Below are positions 1 through 7,847 of a stretch of 18,639 bases of DNA, piece by piece. The notes under the pieces were generated by a model. The model saw only the letters and a list, made by a program, of their open reading frames with translations, had not been told where the DNA came from and searched no databases. The translations under genes and the position numbers were made by a program. Each line of letters opens with the position of its first letter. The first letter of the stretch is position 1. The DNA is taken from positions 1 through 18,639 of the forward strand of contig DASWMO010000167.1 in the NCBI GenBank assembly GCA_036399715.1. The letters run 5' to 3'. This stretch comes from DASVSE01 sp036399715. GTDB taxonomy: Bacteria; Bacteroidota; Rhodothermia; Rhodothermales; Rubricoccaceae.

Positions 1-1
1 C

Positions 2-88
2 CCCGCCGCCGCGCCGCTTCTCAACGCCGTCGCTGTCGTCCGCCCAACCACCCTCCGGCTCGTCGCACCGGGGGCCGCAGCCGCCTGA
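2..88 (+). CDS. 3' end of an unidentified gene (partial)
   Basis: An open frame enters from the left edge and stops at TGA 86-88, three bases before the next start codon. The visible tail is 28 residues, rich in Ala, Pro and Val and ending in four alanines. Spacing and strand match the overlapping gene train that follows, which is the main reason to think it is coding. Nothing in the tail identifies a family, and the frame could be chance in DNA this GC-rich. Confidence 0.4.
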   Translation, partial: PAAAPLLNAVAVVRPTTLRLVAPGAAAA

Positions 89-91
89 GTC

Positions 92-430
92 ATGCCCGCC
101 ACGAACGCCTTCGAGAGCGCGATGCGCCGCGCCCAGCCGCCGCGCGAGACCCGCGCCTCGCGCGTGGACCCGACCACCCGCCACCCCCGCGACAAGGAGC
201 CGGTCCGCGCCGACGCCCTGCTCACGCTCGCGGGCTACGTCACCGCCTGCCCCGAAGCCCGCGCGCGCATCCGCGCCGACCACGCGGCCGGCCTCGCCGT
301 CGCGGCCGACCTCCAGCAGCACCTCGCCATCGTCGCGGCGGCCGAAGCCGAGGCCGCCTGGGCCCGCGCCGCGGCCGAGATCGACGACGAGATCGCCGCG
401 CTCCCTTCCATCGACACGCCCCGCTTCTGA
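92..430 (+). CDS. Unknown 112-aa protein of the integrative element
   Basis: I do not recognise this protein. It is soluble and highly charged, with an Arg/Pro-rich first 40 residues followed by a very Ala-rich, probably helical second half (about residues 45-105). There is no signal peptide or membrane segment. The start ATG lies 3 bp after the preceding stop, and its own TGA (428-430) shares a base with the methyltransferase ATG (430-432). This implies translational coupling. Position in front of a methyltransferase and nuclease in an integrase-terminated train suggests an accessory protein of a mobile element. An alanine-rich composition can be an artefact of high GC, so its coding status rests mainly on the tight junctions at both ends. 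Confidence 0.6.
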   Translation: MPATNAFESAMRRAQPPRETRASRVDPTTRHPRDKEPVRADALLTLAGYVTACPEARARIRADHAAGLAVAADLQQHLAIVAAAEAEAAWARAAAEIDDEIAALPSIDTPRF

Positions 431-2046
431 TGACCCTCTCGCTTCTCGCACCGCGCCGCCGACAGGCCCCGCCAGCCCCGCCGCGTGCCCAGCTCCAGCT
501 GCTCGGGCTCCACGCCGAGATCATCGTCGACCTCTTCGCCGGTGGGGGAGGAGCCTCGACGGGCATCGAGGTTGCCCTCGGGCGGCAAGTGGACGCCGCT
601 GTCAACCACGACCCCGCGGCCGTCGCGCTCCACGAGGCCAACCACCCCCAGACCGAGCACTACCGCCGCGACGTGTTCGAGGTCGAGCCCGTCGCCGTCA
701 CGCAGGGCCGGCCCGTCGGCCTGCTCTGGGCCTCGCCCGACTGCACGTTCCACAGCAAGGCGCGCGGCGGCAAGCCGATCCGCTCGGGCGTACGGAAGCG
801 CCGGGCCCTCGCGTGGGTCGTGACCCGCTGGGCCCGCTGGGCCGGGCAGGTCCGCCCGCGGGTCATCATGCTGGAGAACGTCGAGGAGTTCGCGAACTGG
901 GGCCCGCTCGTCGGCCCGCCGGACGCGCTCCGGCCCTGCCCGAAGCGGAAGGGGAAGACGTTTCGCCGGTGGGTCCGCTCGCTCCGGGAGCTCGGGTACG
1001 ACGTCGAGTGGCGCGAGCTGCGCGCGTGCGACTTCGGGGCACCGACGATCCGCCGCCGGCTGTTCCTCATCGCCCGCTGCGACGGCGCGCCCATCGTCTG
1101 GCCCGAGGCGACGCACGGCCCCGGCCTGCGGCCCTACCGGACGGCGGCCGAGTGCATCGACTGGAGCCTGCCGTGCCCGAGCATCTTCGAGCGGAAGCGG
1201 CCGCTCGCCGAGAACACGCTGCGGCGCATCGCGCGCGGCGTCCGGCGGTACGTGCTCGACACCCCGCGGCCGTTCATCGTCGCCAACAACACGAACAACG
1301 TCGCGCGGCCGGTCGACGAGCCCGCCGCGACGGTGACGACGGGCAACCGGCTCCACCTGGTCGCACCTACGCTCGCCCAGATCGGATACGGCGAGCGGGC
1401 CGGTCAGGCGCCGCGGGCGCTCAACATCGAGGAGCCGCTCACGACCGTCGTCGGCTCGCAGAAGCACGCGCTCGTCGCCGCCTTCCTGGCTCAGAACAAC
1501 GACGGCCCGCACAACGGATCCAACGCGGGCCGCGCGGCAGACGTGCCGATCTCGACGGTCACGGCGTCAGGCTCGCAGCAGAGCGTCGTCGCGGCCCACA
1601 TCCAGCGAGACTTTGGCCAGAGCACCGGAGCCCCGGCCGACGCCCCGCTCGGGACCATCACGTCGGGCGGGATGGGGAAGGCCGCGCTCGTCTACTCGTT
1701 CCTCGCCTCGTACTACGGGCAGGGCGACGGGCAGGCGCTCGGTGACCCGCTGCGGACGGTCACGACGAAGGACCGCTTCGGGCTCGTCACCGTCGAGGTC
1801 GGCGGCGCGCCGTTCGTCATGACCGACATCGGCATGCGGATGCTCCAGCCGCGCGAACTCTACAACGCGCAGGGATTCCCGCCCGGCTACGTCATCGACC
1901 GCGGGCCGAACGGCAAGCCGCTCACGAAGACCGAGCAGGTCCGGATGGTCGGCAACTCGGTCTCGCCGCCGATGGCCGCCGCGCTCGCGCTCGCCAACGT
2001 CCCCGACATGGTCGCCCGTCACACCGCCGAGAGGCTGGCTGCCTGA
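430..2046 (+). CDS. Phage-type DNA (cytosine-5-)-methyltransferase
   Basis: Transfers a methyl group from S-adenosylmethionine to C5 of cytosine in a specific DNA site. Visible motifs in this 538-aa protein: SAM-binding motif I DLFAGGGGASTG (residues 34-45); motif IV with catalytic Cys105 in the phage-like form SPDC rather than PPCQ; motif VI ENV (149-151); motif VIII around RRRL (208-211); and the C-terminal motifs IX/X near RMLQPRELYNAQGFPPGY (470-487) and GNSVSPPM (509-516). Between about residues 280 and 460 the target-recognition region holds five degenerate repeats of about 35-40 aa, each with a core like DxPxxTVTT. The ATG overlaps the preceding TGA, and a nuclease gene starts 3 bp after its stop. 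It is probably either a protective methylase of the element or half of a restriction-modification pair. Family assignment is firm; the target site cannot be read from the sequence. Confidence 0.93.
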   Translation: MTLSLLAPRRRQAPPAPPRAQLQLLGLHAEIIVDLFAGGGGASTGIEVALGRQVDAAVNHDPAAVALHEANHPQTEHYRRDVFEVEPVAVTQGRPVGLLWASPDCTFHSKARGGKPIRSGVRKRRALAWVVTRWARWAGQVRPRVIMLENVEEFANWGPLVGPPDALRPCPKRKGKTFRRWVRSLRELGYDVEWRELRACDFGAPTIRRRLFLIARCDGAPIVWPEATHGPGLRPYRTAAECIDWSLPCPSIFERKRPLAENTLRRIARGVRRYVLDTPRPFIVANNTNNVARPVDEPAATVTTGNRLHLVAPTLAQIGYGERAGQAPRALNIEEPLTTVVGSQKHALVAAFLAQNNDGPHNGSNAGRAADVPISTVTASGSQQSVVAAHIQRDFGQSTGAPADAPLGTITSGGMGKAALVYSFLASYYGQGDGQALGDPLRTVTTKDRFGLVTVEVGGAPFVMTDIGMRMLQPRELYNAQGFPPGYVIDRGPNGKPLTKTEQVRMVGNSVSPPMAAALALANVPDMVARHTAERLAA

Positions 2047-2049
2047 CCG

Positions 2050-2631
2050 ATGCCGAGCCCCACCCATCAGACGCTCGTCAAGAAAGCCGTCGCCTTCCTC
2101 CGCTACAAGGCGTCCTGCGTCCTGTTCGTGCCCGAGTGCGGCGTGACGAGCGAGTGCCCCGACGCCGTCGGCTGGACTGCGCACGGCGAGTGCGTCGTCG
2201 TCGAGTGCAAGGCCAGTCGCGCCGACTTCTTCGCCGACCGGAAGAAGCCGCATCGTGCGCCAGGCGCAGGCGTCGGGCACACCCGCTACTTCCTCGTGCC
2301 GGACGGGCTCGTGAAGGCTGACGAGGTGCCGGAAGGGTGGGGGCTGCTCGCGCTCTCCGGGCGGTCCGTGTTCACCGTCGTCCGTGCCGAGCGCCGGCAC
2401 GACCACGACGAGCGGACGAACGCGACGCTGCTGCTCCACCTCGCCCGCCGGGCCTGCGACTACGAGCCCGCCTCACTCGTCGCCAAGATCGAGGCCGAGC
2501 GCGAGAGGACCCGTGCCGTCGCCGCGCTGGACCGCGAACGGCAACGCGAATGGGCGGCCCAGCGCAACATCCAACTGGCTGGCCTCCGGGAACGGTATCC
2601 CGAGTCGGCTCACCTCTACGCCGATGTCTGA
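2050..2631 (+). CDS. MmcB-like PD-(D/E)XK nuclease
   Basis: This 193-aa protein has the core of a restriction-endonuclease-like fold: Pro37-Asp38, then a beta strand ending in the E-x-K triad (Glu52, Lys54, in VVVECKAS), then ADFFADRKK. The last stretch, and a later YFLVPDG followed by VPEGWGLL, closely follow the layout I know from MmcB-family DNA repair nucleases. The C-terminal third (about 115-193) is charged and helical. It starts 3 bp after the methyltransferase stop, so the two are probably co-translated. A methylase-nuclease pair could be a type II restriction-modification system, but MmcB-like proteins also occur alone in phages as repair or recombination nucleases. The catalytic motif is visible; substrate and partnership are inference. 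Confidence 0.75.
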   Translation: MPSPTHQTLVKKAVAFLRYKASCVLFVPECGVTSECPDAVGWTAHGECVVVECKASRADFFADRKKPHRAPGAGVGHTRYFLVPDGLVKADEVPEGWGLLALSGRSVFTVVRAERRHDHDERTNATLLLHLARRACDYEPASLVAKIEAERERTRAVAALDRERQREWAAQRNIQLAGLRERYPESAHLYADV

Positions 2632-2845
2632 CGCCTATCCCAGAGTCTCGCGCCGCGTAACTCGCCTCGCCGCGCTGCGGGGCAAGCGCGACGTGCAGGA
2701 CGGCGACCGCCTCGCCAGCGATGTCCCGTGGCCGACCGGGCAGCGCGTCCGGCAGATCGCCTATCTGCGCCTCCCCGCCGAGATCCACTTCCCCCTCGAA
2801 GGGTCCGGCCGCGTGGTCGTCCCCGTTCTCACCTCCCCGAACTGA
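2624..2845 (+). CDS. Unknown 73-aa protein
   Basis: A short gene whose ATG (2624-2626) lies inside the end of the nuclease gene (8-bp overlap) and whose TGA (2843-2845) shares its last base with the ATG of the next gene. Overlaps at both ends are the main evidence that it is real. The N-terminal half is basic (several Arg/Lys in residues 7-24), while the C-terminal half looks like beta strands, including LRLPAEIHFPLEG. There is no signal peptide or membrane segment. I do not recognise a family. The size and basic start would suit a small phage-type nucleic-acid-binding or accessory protein, but that is only a guess. Confidence 0.6.
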   Translation: MSDAYPRVSRRVTRLAALRGKRDVQDGDRLASDVPWPTGQRVRQIAYLRLPAEIHFPLEGSGRVVVPVLTSPN

Positions 2846-3336
2846 TGGACTCGCCCCTCCGCCTCGTCCAGCTCGGCGAGACGCGCAGCGCGCCCGGCAT
2901 CGAGCCCGACACGCCCGTCTCGGACCTCACCGCAGGCCAGCTCGTGCGCCTCGTCCGTGACGCCGTCCGGGCCGAACTCGACGGGGCCAGCCCGGTGGCG
3001 GCCGACCCGACGACGACCGACGGCGGCCTGCGCCTCATCCCGTCGGCGCGCAAGTACACCTACGACGAGGTCCGCGTCCGCATCCACGCCGGCCGCGACC
3101 CGGCGGCGATGGGGGAGGACGAGCGCGCCCGCGCCGTCGCCGCCGCGCCGTGCGTCAGGACCATCCACCGCCTCGTCGCGCGGGGCCACCTCGAGCGCGT
3201 TGTGCTCTCGCGCACGCCCTACGTGACCGAGACGCAGGTCCGGACCTACGAGCGCAACATCGCCGAGGGCCGCTTCCGCCAGCCGGCGCAGCGCCGCGGC
3301 CGCCGCCCGTCGGCACCGATCTCGAAAGCAGCATGA
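2845..3336 (+). CDS. Possible DNA-binding/excisionase-like protein
   Basis: A 163-aa protein starting at the ATG that overlaps the preceding TGA (TGATG). An in-frame start exists further upstream at 2728, but it would run deep into the previous gene. Residues from about 65 onward (KYTYDEVRVRI ... TIHRLVARGHLERVVLSR ... YVTETQVRTYE) look like a MerR/excisionase-type winged helix-turn-helix: a helix, a recognition-like helix, a short wing, and then a target-reading segment. The C-terminus is Arg-rich. Its TGA overlaps the integrase ATG by the ATGA arrangement. A small DNA-binding protein translationally coupled to an integrase fits a recombination directionality factor or a regulator. The fold is inferred by eye. 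Confidence 0.6.
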   Translation: MDSPLRLVQLGETRSAPGIEPDTPVSDLTAGQLVRLVRDAVRAELDGASPVAADPTTTDGGLRLIPSARKYTYDEVRVRIHAGRDPAAMGEDERARAVAAAPCVRTIHRLVARGHLERVVLSRTPYVTETQVRTYERNIAEGRFRQPAQRRGRRPSAPISKAA

Positions 3337-4742
3337 ACGGCCGCCCTACATTCGTCGGCCCCACTCGCCTGCGCGCCCGGATGCTCAAGGTCCACCTCCG
3401 CCGCAAGGACCGTCCCGACGGCTCCGTGATCGGCTACTACGCCGAGTTCGTCAACCCGCTCTGGGCGCGCAAGAAGGTCTGGCGCACGCTCCGCACGGCC
3501 GACGAGCGCGAGGCGCACCGCCGGCTCGCCGAGATGGAGCGCGAGGCCAACCTCGGCGTGTACGACCCTGTCACGGGGCGGCGCGCCGGCGGGACCGACG
3601 TCACGCTCCAGGCCGCGCTCGACGCCTACGTCGCGCACAGCCGCACGCGCCTCGCGCCCGGCACGATCCGCGCCAAGCAGTCCCGCGTCGGCGCGTTCGT
3701 GCGCACGTTCCCGCCCGGCACCGTCGCGCGCGGCGTCACGGCCCGCCAGATCGAGGCGTTCCTCGGGAGCCTCCAGGGGCGCAACCGCGGCAAGGGCGCC
3801 GAGGACCTGCCGCGGCCGCCGGCGCAGGCGCACACGCGCCACGGCTACTACTCGCAGCTCTGCGGCTTCTTCAGCTGGCTCGTCGCCGAGGGGCACGCGC
3901 CCGAGTCGCCGATGGGCCTCGTGAACATGCCCGAGCCGCCTACGTCCGAGCGCGTCGTGCTTCGGCCGGCCGAGATCGAGCGCGTCAAGCGCGCGCTCGA
4001 TGCCGACCTGTTCCCGGGCGAAGGGGGCACGCTCTACCGCTCGCACCGCGGGTGGCTCGCCGACGTCGTCGACTTCACGGCCGCGACGGGCCTGCGGGTC
4101 GCCGAGGTCGCCGCGCTCAACTGGGACGCGGTCGAGGTCTGGACCGGCGACGACGGCGAGCCGTCGGGCGTCGTCTACGTCACCTCGTACAGCGGCCGCG
4201 GCGGCGCGCGCTCGTTCACGACCAAGACCGGCGGGGCGCGCCGGCTGCCGCTCTTCCCGCGCGCGGCGGCCGTGCTCCTGCGGCTCGCCGAGCGGCGGAC
4301 AGGGGAGAGGCGCGAGCCGGTCTTCCGCGCGGCCTGGGGCGGGGCGTTGTCGCCCCAGGAGATCACGCGCCGCTTCACCGAGTACGTCGAGCGCAGCCGG
4401 ATCGCGAAGCCCGCGACGTTCCACTCGCTCCGGCACACGTTCATCAGCTGGTGCTGCAACGACCTCGCGCTGCCCGTGCCGACGGTCCAGCGGCTCGCCG
4501 GCCACAAGGACATCCAGACGACGATGCGTTACGTCCACACGAGCGAGGACACGCTCGTCGACGCGCTCGACCTCGCGCTCTCACGGGGCGGCGTCGAGGC
4601 CAAGCGGAAGGGCCGCCGGCCGAGCCAGGAAGAGGTCGCCCGGTGGCTCGCCGGGACGCCTCTGGAGGGCGCCCCGGCAGAACCACGGCAGAACGTGTTT
4701 TCAGAGGGTCCGGAGACGGGCGTCTCTGTGCCGGTCGCCTGA
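3333..4742 (+). CDS. Tyrosine integrase of the left-hand element
   Basis: Site-specific recombinase that would integrate and excise the element by a covalent phosphotyrosine intermediate. In the 469-aa protein the catalytic set is complete: Arg255 (TGLRVAEV), Lys298 (TKTGG), His364-x-x-Arg367 (HSLRHTF), His391 (AGHKD) and Tyr400 (MRYVHT). The N-terminal part (about 20-75) resembles an arm-binding domain, and residues about 90-195 form the SAM-like core-binding domain. I chose ATG 3333 because it overlaps the upstream TGA (ATGA) and because the residues before it look non-native. About 55 residues after the catalytic Tyr form an unusual charged tail. As the last gene of the train, ending next to a host gene, it marks the element boundary. 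Confidence 0.93.
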   Translation: MNGRPTFVGPTRLRARMLKVHLRRKDRPDGSVIGYYAEFVNPLWARKKVWRTLRTADEREAHRRLAEMEREANLGVYDPVTGRRAGGTDVTLQAALDAYVAHSRTRLAPGTIRAKQSRVGAFVRTFPPGTVARGVTARQIEAFLGSLQGRNRGKGAEDLPRPPAQAHTRHGYYSQLCGFFSWLVAEGHAPESPMGLVNMPEPPTSERVVLRPAEIERVKRALDADLFPGEGGTLYRSHRGWLADVVDFTAATGLRVAEVAALNWDAVEVWTGDDGEPSGVVYVTSYSGRGGARSFTTKTGGARRLPLFPRAAAVLLRLAERRTGERREPVFRAAWGGALSPQEITRRFTEYVERSRIAKPATFHSLRHTFISWCCNDLALPVPTVQRLAGHKDIQTTMRYVHTSEDTLVDALDLALSRGGVEAKRKGRRPSQEEVARWLAGTPLEGAPAEPRQNVFSEGPETGVSVPVA

Positions 4743-4790
4743 ATGCTCCTGACCCCTGAAAACCTCAATTCCCTTGCATATCGGGCCGTT
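4743..4790. other. Probable element/chromosome junction (attachment-site candidate)
   Basis: Only 22 bp separate the integrase stop (4740-4742) from the stop of the convergent aldehyde dehydrogenase gene (4765-4767). The dehydrogenase carries about 12 residues beyond its usual C-terminal end, as would happen if integration replaced the 3' end of the gene. The partner att site lies outside the window, so no direct repeat can be shown here. Confidence 0.35.
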
Positions 4791-6285
4791 CGAGGGCGTC
4801 CTGGTAGTTGTCGATCTGTGCCCGCTGGAGTCCGCCCGAGAAGTCGACGTAGACGGTTTTGGTCTCCGTATAGAAGTCGTAGACCTCCCAGCCGCCCTCG
4901 CGGTGGCCGTTGCCCGTCGCCTTGACGCCGCCGAACGACATGTGCGCCTCGGCGCCGATCGTTGGGCCGTTGATGTACGTGATGCCCGCGTCGAGGTCGC
5001 GCATCGCGCGGAAGGCTCGCGTGACGTCCTTGGTGTAGATCGCCGACGAGAGGCCGTAGATCACGTCGTTGGCGACTTCGACCGCCTCCTCGTACGAGCC
5101 GACCTTGATCACCGACAGGACCGGCCCGAAGATCTCCTCGCGCGCGACGCGCATCTCGCGTGTAACGCCCGTGAGGAGCGTTGGCTGGAAGAAGAAGCCG
5201 TCGTCGAGGCCCTCGCCCGTCGCAGCCTCGCCGCCGAAGGCGATCGTCGCGCCGTCCTCGCGGGCGACATCCATGTAGCCTGTCACCTTGTCGAGGCCCT
5301 TCTGGTTAATGAGCGGGCCCATCTCCGTGTCGTCGTCGTTGCCGTAGCCGAGGCGGAGGGCCTGGGCGCGGACGGACAGCTTCTCCACGACCTCGTCGTG
5401 GACGTCCGCGTGGACGATGAGGCGGCTCGTCGCCGTGCAGCGCTGGCCCGTCGTGCCGTAGGCGCCCCAGAGGAGGCCCTCGACGGCGAGGTCGAGGTCG
5501 GCGTCGTCCATGACGATGACGGGGTTCTTGCCGCCCATCTCCAGCGAGACGCGCGCGTGGCGCTCCGCCGCCTTGGCCGCGAGCGCCGCCCCGGTCTCGG
5601 ACGAGCCCGTGAACGAGATCGCCTGCACGTCCGGATTCGCGACGATGGCCGCGCCCGTCTCGCCCGCGCCCTGGACGAGGTTGACCACGCCCGGGGGCAC
5701 GCCGGCGTCGTGCATGATCTGGACGAGGAGCATGCCCGAGTGTGGGGCGTCCTCGCTCGGCTTGAACACGACCGTGTTGCCGCTCAGGATCGCCGGAAAC
5801 ATCTTCCACGTCGGCACGGCGACGGGGAAGTTCCAGGCCGTGATGAGGCCGCAGACGCCGATCGGGCGGCGGACGGTCATGTTGAACTTGTCGTTCATCT
5901 CGGACGGCGCCGTCTTGCCGAAGAGCTGGCGGCCCATCGTCATCGCGTAGTACGCCGTGTCGATGGCCTCCTGCACGTCGCCCTTGGTCTCGAAGAACGG
6001 CTTGCCCATCTCGCGTGTCATTGCGCGTGCGAGCTCGTTCTTGCGCTCGGTCAGCAGGTCGCCGACGCGCTTGAGGATCTCGCCGCGCTTCGGCGCGGGC
6101 ACGAGGCGCCACGTCTGGAAGGCCTCTTTGGCCGCCGCGACGGCTGCCGCAACGTCGTCGGCGCCAGACTGCGGGAAGGTGCCGATGAGGTCCGCGCGGC
6201 GGGCGGGGTTGCGGCTCTCGAACGTCTGGCCGGAGGCGGCCGGGCGCCACTCGCCGTTGATGTAGTTATGGAACGTCTCGGACAC
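4765..6285 (-). CDS. NAD(P)-dependent aldehyde dehydrogenase
   Basis: Oxidises an aldehyde to the corresponding acid in the cytoplasm. The 506-aa protein shows the classic ALDH set: oxyanion Asn152 (TAWNFP), cofactor-binding Lys175 (FKPSEDAP), Rossmann glycines near FTGSSETG (225-232), general base Glu249 (LEMGGKNP), nucleophile Cys283 (TGQRCTATSR) and Glu384 (EEIFGP). The GAEAHMSFGGVKATGNGHREGG region near 444-465 resembles ALDH7/ketoglutarate-semialdehyde-type enzymes, but I cannot assign the substrate. The start is a GTG (6283-6285), because SETFHNYINGEW matches a normal ALDH N-terminus and no ATG precedes it nearby. The last ~12 residues after LQRAQIDNY appear to be an extra tail created next to the integrase. 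Divergent from the cystathionine synthase gene. Confidence 0.93.
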   Translation of the reverse strand: MSETFHNYINGEWRPAASGQTFESRNPARRADLIGTFPQSGADDVAAAVAAAKEAFQTWRLVPAPKRGEILKRVGDLLTERKNELARAMTREMGKPFFETKGDVQEAIDTAYYAMTMGRQLFGKTAPSEMNDKFNMTVRRPIGVCGLITAWNFPVAVPTWKMFPAILSGNTVVFKPSEDAPHSGMLLVQIMHDAGVPPGVVNLVQGAGETGAAIVANPDVQAISFTGSSETGAALAAKAAERHARVSLEMGGKNPVIVMDDADLDLAVEGLLWGAYGTTGQRCTATSRLIVHADVHDEVVEKLSVRAQALRLGYGNDDDTEMGPLINQKGLDKVTGYMDVAREDGATIAFGGEAATGEGLDDGFFFQPTLLTGVTREMRVAREEIFGPVLSVIKVGSYEEAVEVANDVIYGLSSAIYTKDVTRAFRAMRDLDAGITYINGPTIGAEAHMSFGGVKATGNGHREGGWEVYDFYTETKTVYVDFSGGLQRAQIDNYQDALERPDMQGN

Positions 6286-6320
6286 AGGGCTCTCGGGGGT
6301 CGGGGTAAGGGTCGGAAGCG

Positions 6321-6328
6321 GCAAGCTA
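6321..6328 (-). promoter_or_regulatory. Possible Bacteroidota-type -7 element for the aldehyde dehydrogenase gene
   Basis: Read on the minus strand, TAGCTTGC resembles the TAnnTTTG -7 element of Bacteroidota promoters. It lies 35 bp upstream of the GTG start in the only intergenic space on this side. There is no clear -33 TTTG partner, so this is tentative. Confidence 0.25.
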
Positions 6329-6355
6329 CCGAGGCGGCGCCCGCCGCACGGCCCG

Positions 6356-6363
6356 TACCTTGG
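6356..6363 (+). promoter_or_regulatory. Possible Bacteroidota-type -7 element for the cystathionine synthase gene
   Basis: TACCTTGG lies 24 bp before the ATG at 6388. The same CGTACCTT string occurs at a similar distance before the META lipoprotein gene (9563-9570), which supports a shared promoter motif. No convincing -33 TTTG is visible. Confidence 0.3.
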
Positions 6364-6387
6364 CCCGATTCCAGACCCCGACCCGCC

Positions 6388-7824
6388 ATGTGGCTCCGCT
6401 CCGTCGTCGACACGATCGGCAATACGCCGCTCGTCCAACTCAACCGCCTCGCGGCCGATCTGCCGTGCCCGGTCCTTGCCAAGGTCGAGCTGTTCAACCC
6501 CGGCGGCTCCATCAAAGACCGCATCGGGCTCGCGATGATCGAGGACGCTGAGGCAAAGGGCCTGCTCCGGCCCGGTGGGACGATCGTCGAGGGCACGTCC
6601 GGCAACACGGGCGCGGGTCTCGCCATCGCGGCCATTGCGAAGGGCTACCGCTGCATCTTCACGACGACCGACAAGCAGAGCCCCGAGAAGGCCGACGTGC
6701 TCCGCGCACTCGGCGCCGAGGTCATCGTCTGCCCGACGAACGTCGCCCCGGACGACCCGCGGAGCTACTACTCGGTCGCCCGCCGGCTCGCGAGCGAGAT
6801 CCCCGGCGCGTTCTACCCCAACCAGTACGACCATCCGGCCAACGCCGAGGCGCACTACAAGACGACGGGCCCCGAGCTGTGGGACCAGACCGACGGCCGG
6901 ATCACCCACTACTTCGCCGGCGCCGGCACGGGCGGCTCGATCTCGGGCACGGCGCGCTTTCTCAAGGAGCAGAACCCCGACCTCCAGGTCGTCGGCGTGG
7001 ACCCGTTCGGGTCGGTCTACCACAAATACTTCCACACGCGCGTCTTCGACGACGCGGAGATCTACCCGTACCTCATCGAGGGCGTCGGCGAGGACATCCT
7101 CGCGGGCAACATGGACTTCGACCTCTGCACGGACTTCGTGCAGGTGACCGATAAGGCCGCGATGCAGATGACGCGGCGCCTCGCGAAGGAGGAGGGCCTC
7201 TTCGTCGGGCAGTCCTGCGGGATGGCCCTCGCGGGCGCGCTCGACTGGCTCCGCGCGAACCGCGACACGCTCACGCCCGAGTCGGTCGTCGTGGTCCTGC
7301 TGCCGGACTCGGGCTTTCGCTACCTCTCCAAGACCTTCAACGACGAGTGGATGCGCCGCAACGGCTTTCTCGAAGAGGCCGCGACGCTGACGCTCGACGA
7401 TGTCCTCGCCGCCCGCAAGACGCAGGAGCCCGTCGTCGCCGTCTCGCCCGAGGCGACGCTCGCCGAGGCCATCGCGGCGATGATGCAGCACGGCATCTCG
7501 CAGCTGCCGGTCCTCGACGGCGCGACCGTCGTGGGCTCGCTGAGCGAGCGCGGCGTCCTGAACCACCTCATCGGCGACGCGGGCGCGCGCGACCGGCCTG
7601 TCCGCGAGGTCATGGCCGCGCCGCTGCCGGTCGTTCGCCGAAGCGTTCACCTCGACAACCTCACGGCGACGCTCGACGGCGAGGCCGGCGCCGTCCTCGT
7701 GCAGGACGAGGCCGTGGGCACATCCGAGGGCGACGGCGCCCCGCCGGCGGCCTTCCACATCGTGACCCGCTCGGACCTTATCGCGGCCCTCGCCGCCGCC
7801 GGCCGCCAGCGCGCTGCGGTCTGA
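6388..7824 (+). CDS. Cystathionine beta-synthase with C-terminal CBS domains
   Basis: PLP enzyme that condenses serine (or O-acetylserine) with homocysteine to give cystathionine, in transsulfuration. In the 478-aa protein the PLP Schiff-base lysine is Lys43 (GGSIKDR); the substrate loop is GTSGNTG (69-75); the PLP phosphate loop is GAGTGGSISG (178-187); and QSCGMA lies at 275-280. Residues about 335-470 hold two CBS modules (LTLDDVLAARKTQEPVVAVS, then GISQLPVLDG, then VREVMAAPLPVV), which in this family sense adenosyl ligands. The domain order is that of full-length CBS rather than CysK/CysM. ATG 6388 is chosen because the fold begins immediately (VVDTIGNTPLVQLN). It is followed after 23 bp by a DUF3467 gene on the same strand. 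Choice between CBS and a cysteine synthase fused to CBS domains cannot be fully settled by eye. Confidence 0.9.
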   Translation: MWLRSVVDTIGNTPLVQLNRLAADLPCPVLAKVELFNPGGSIKDRIGLAMIEDAEAKGLLRPGGTIVEGTSGNTGAGLAIAAIAKGYRCIFTTTDKQSPEKADVLRALGAEVIVCPTNVAPDDPRSYYSVARRLASEIPGAFYPNQYDHPANAEAHYKTTGPELWDQTDGRITHYFAGAGTGGSISGTARFLKEQNPDLQVVGVDPFGSVYHKYFHTRVFDDAEIYPYLIEGVGEDILAGNMDFDLCTDFVQVTDKAAMQMTRRLAKEEGLFVGQSCGMALAGALDWLRANRDTLTPESVVVVLLPDSGFRYLSKTFNDEWMRRNGFLEEAATLTLDDVLAARKTQEPVVAVSPEATLAEAIAAMMQHGISQLPVLDGATVVGSLSERGVLNHLIGDAGARDRPVREVMAAPLPVVRRSVHLDNLTATLDGEAGAVLVQDEAVGTSEGDGAPPAAFHIVTRSDLIAALAAAGRQRAAV

Positions 7825-7847
7825 CTTCCCTTTCTCCTTTCCGCACC

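Noticed and set aside
235..1512. Long minus-strand frame opposite the methyltransferase
   Set aside because: It lies antisense to a gene with all C5 methyltransferase motifs, and its product is Arg/Ala/Asp-rich and featureless.
4774..6387. Very long open frame on the + strand opposite the aldehyde dehydrogenase gene
   Set aside because: It mirrors the codon structure of the dehydrogenase, whose motifs are clear. The antisense product is Arg/Asp/Val-rich with no family features. Such frames are usual in high-GC coding DNA.
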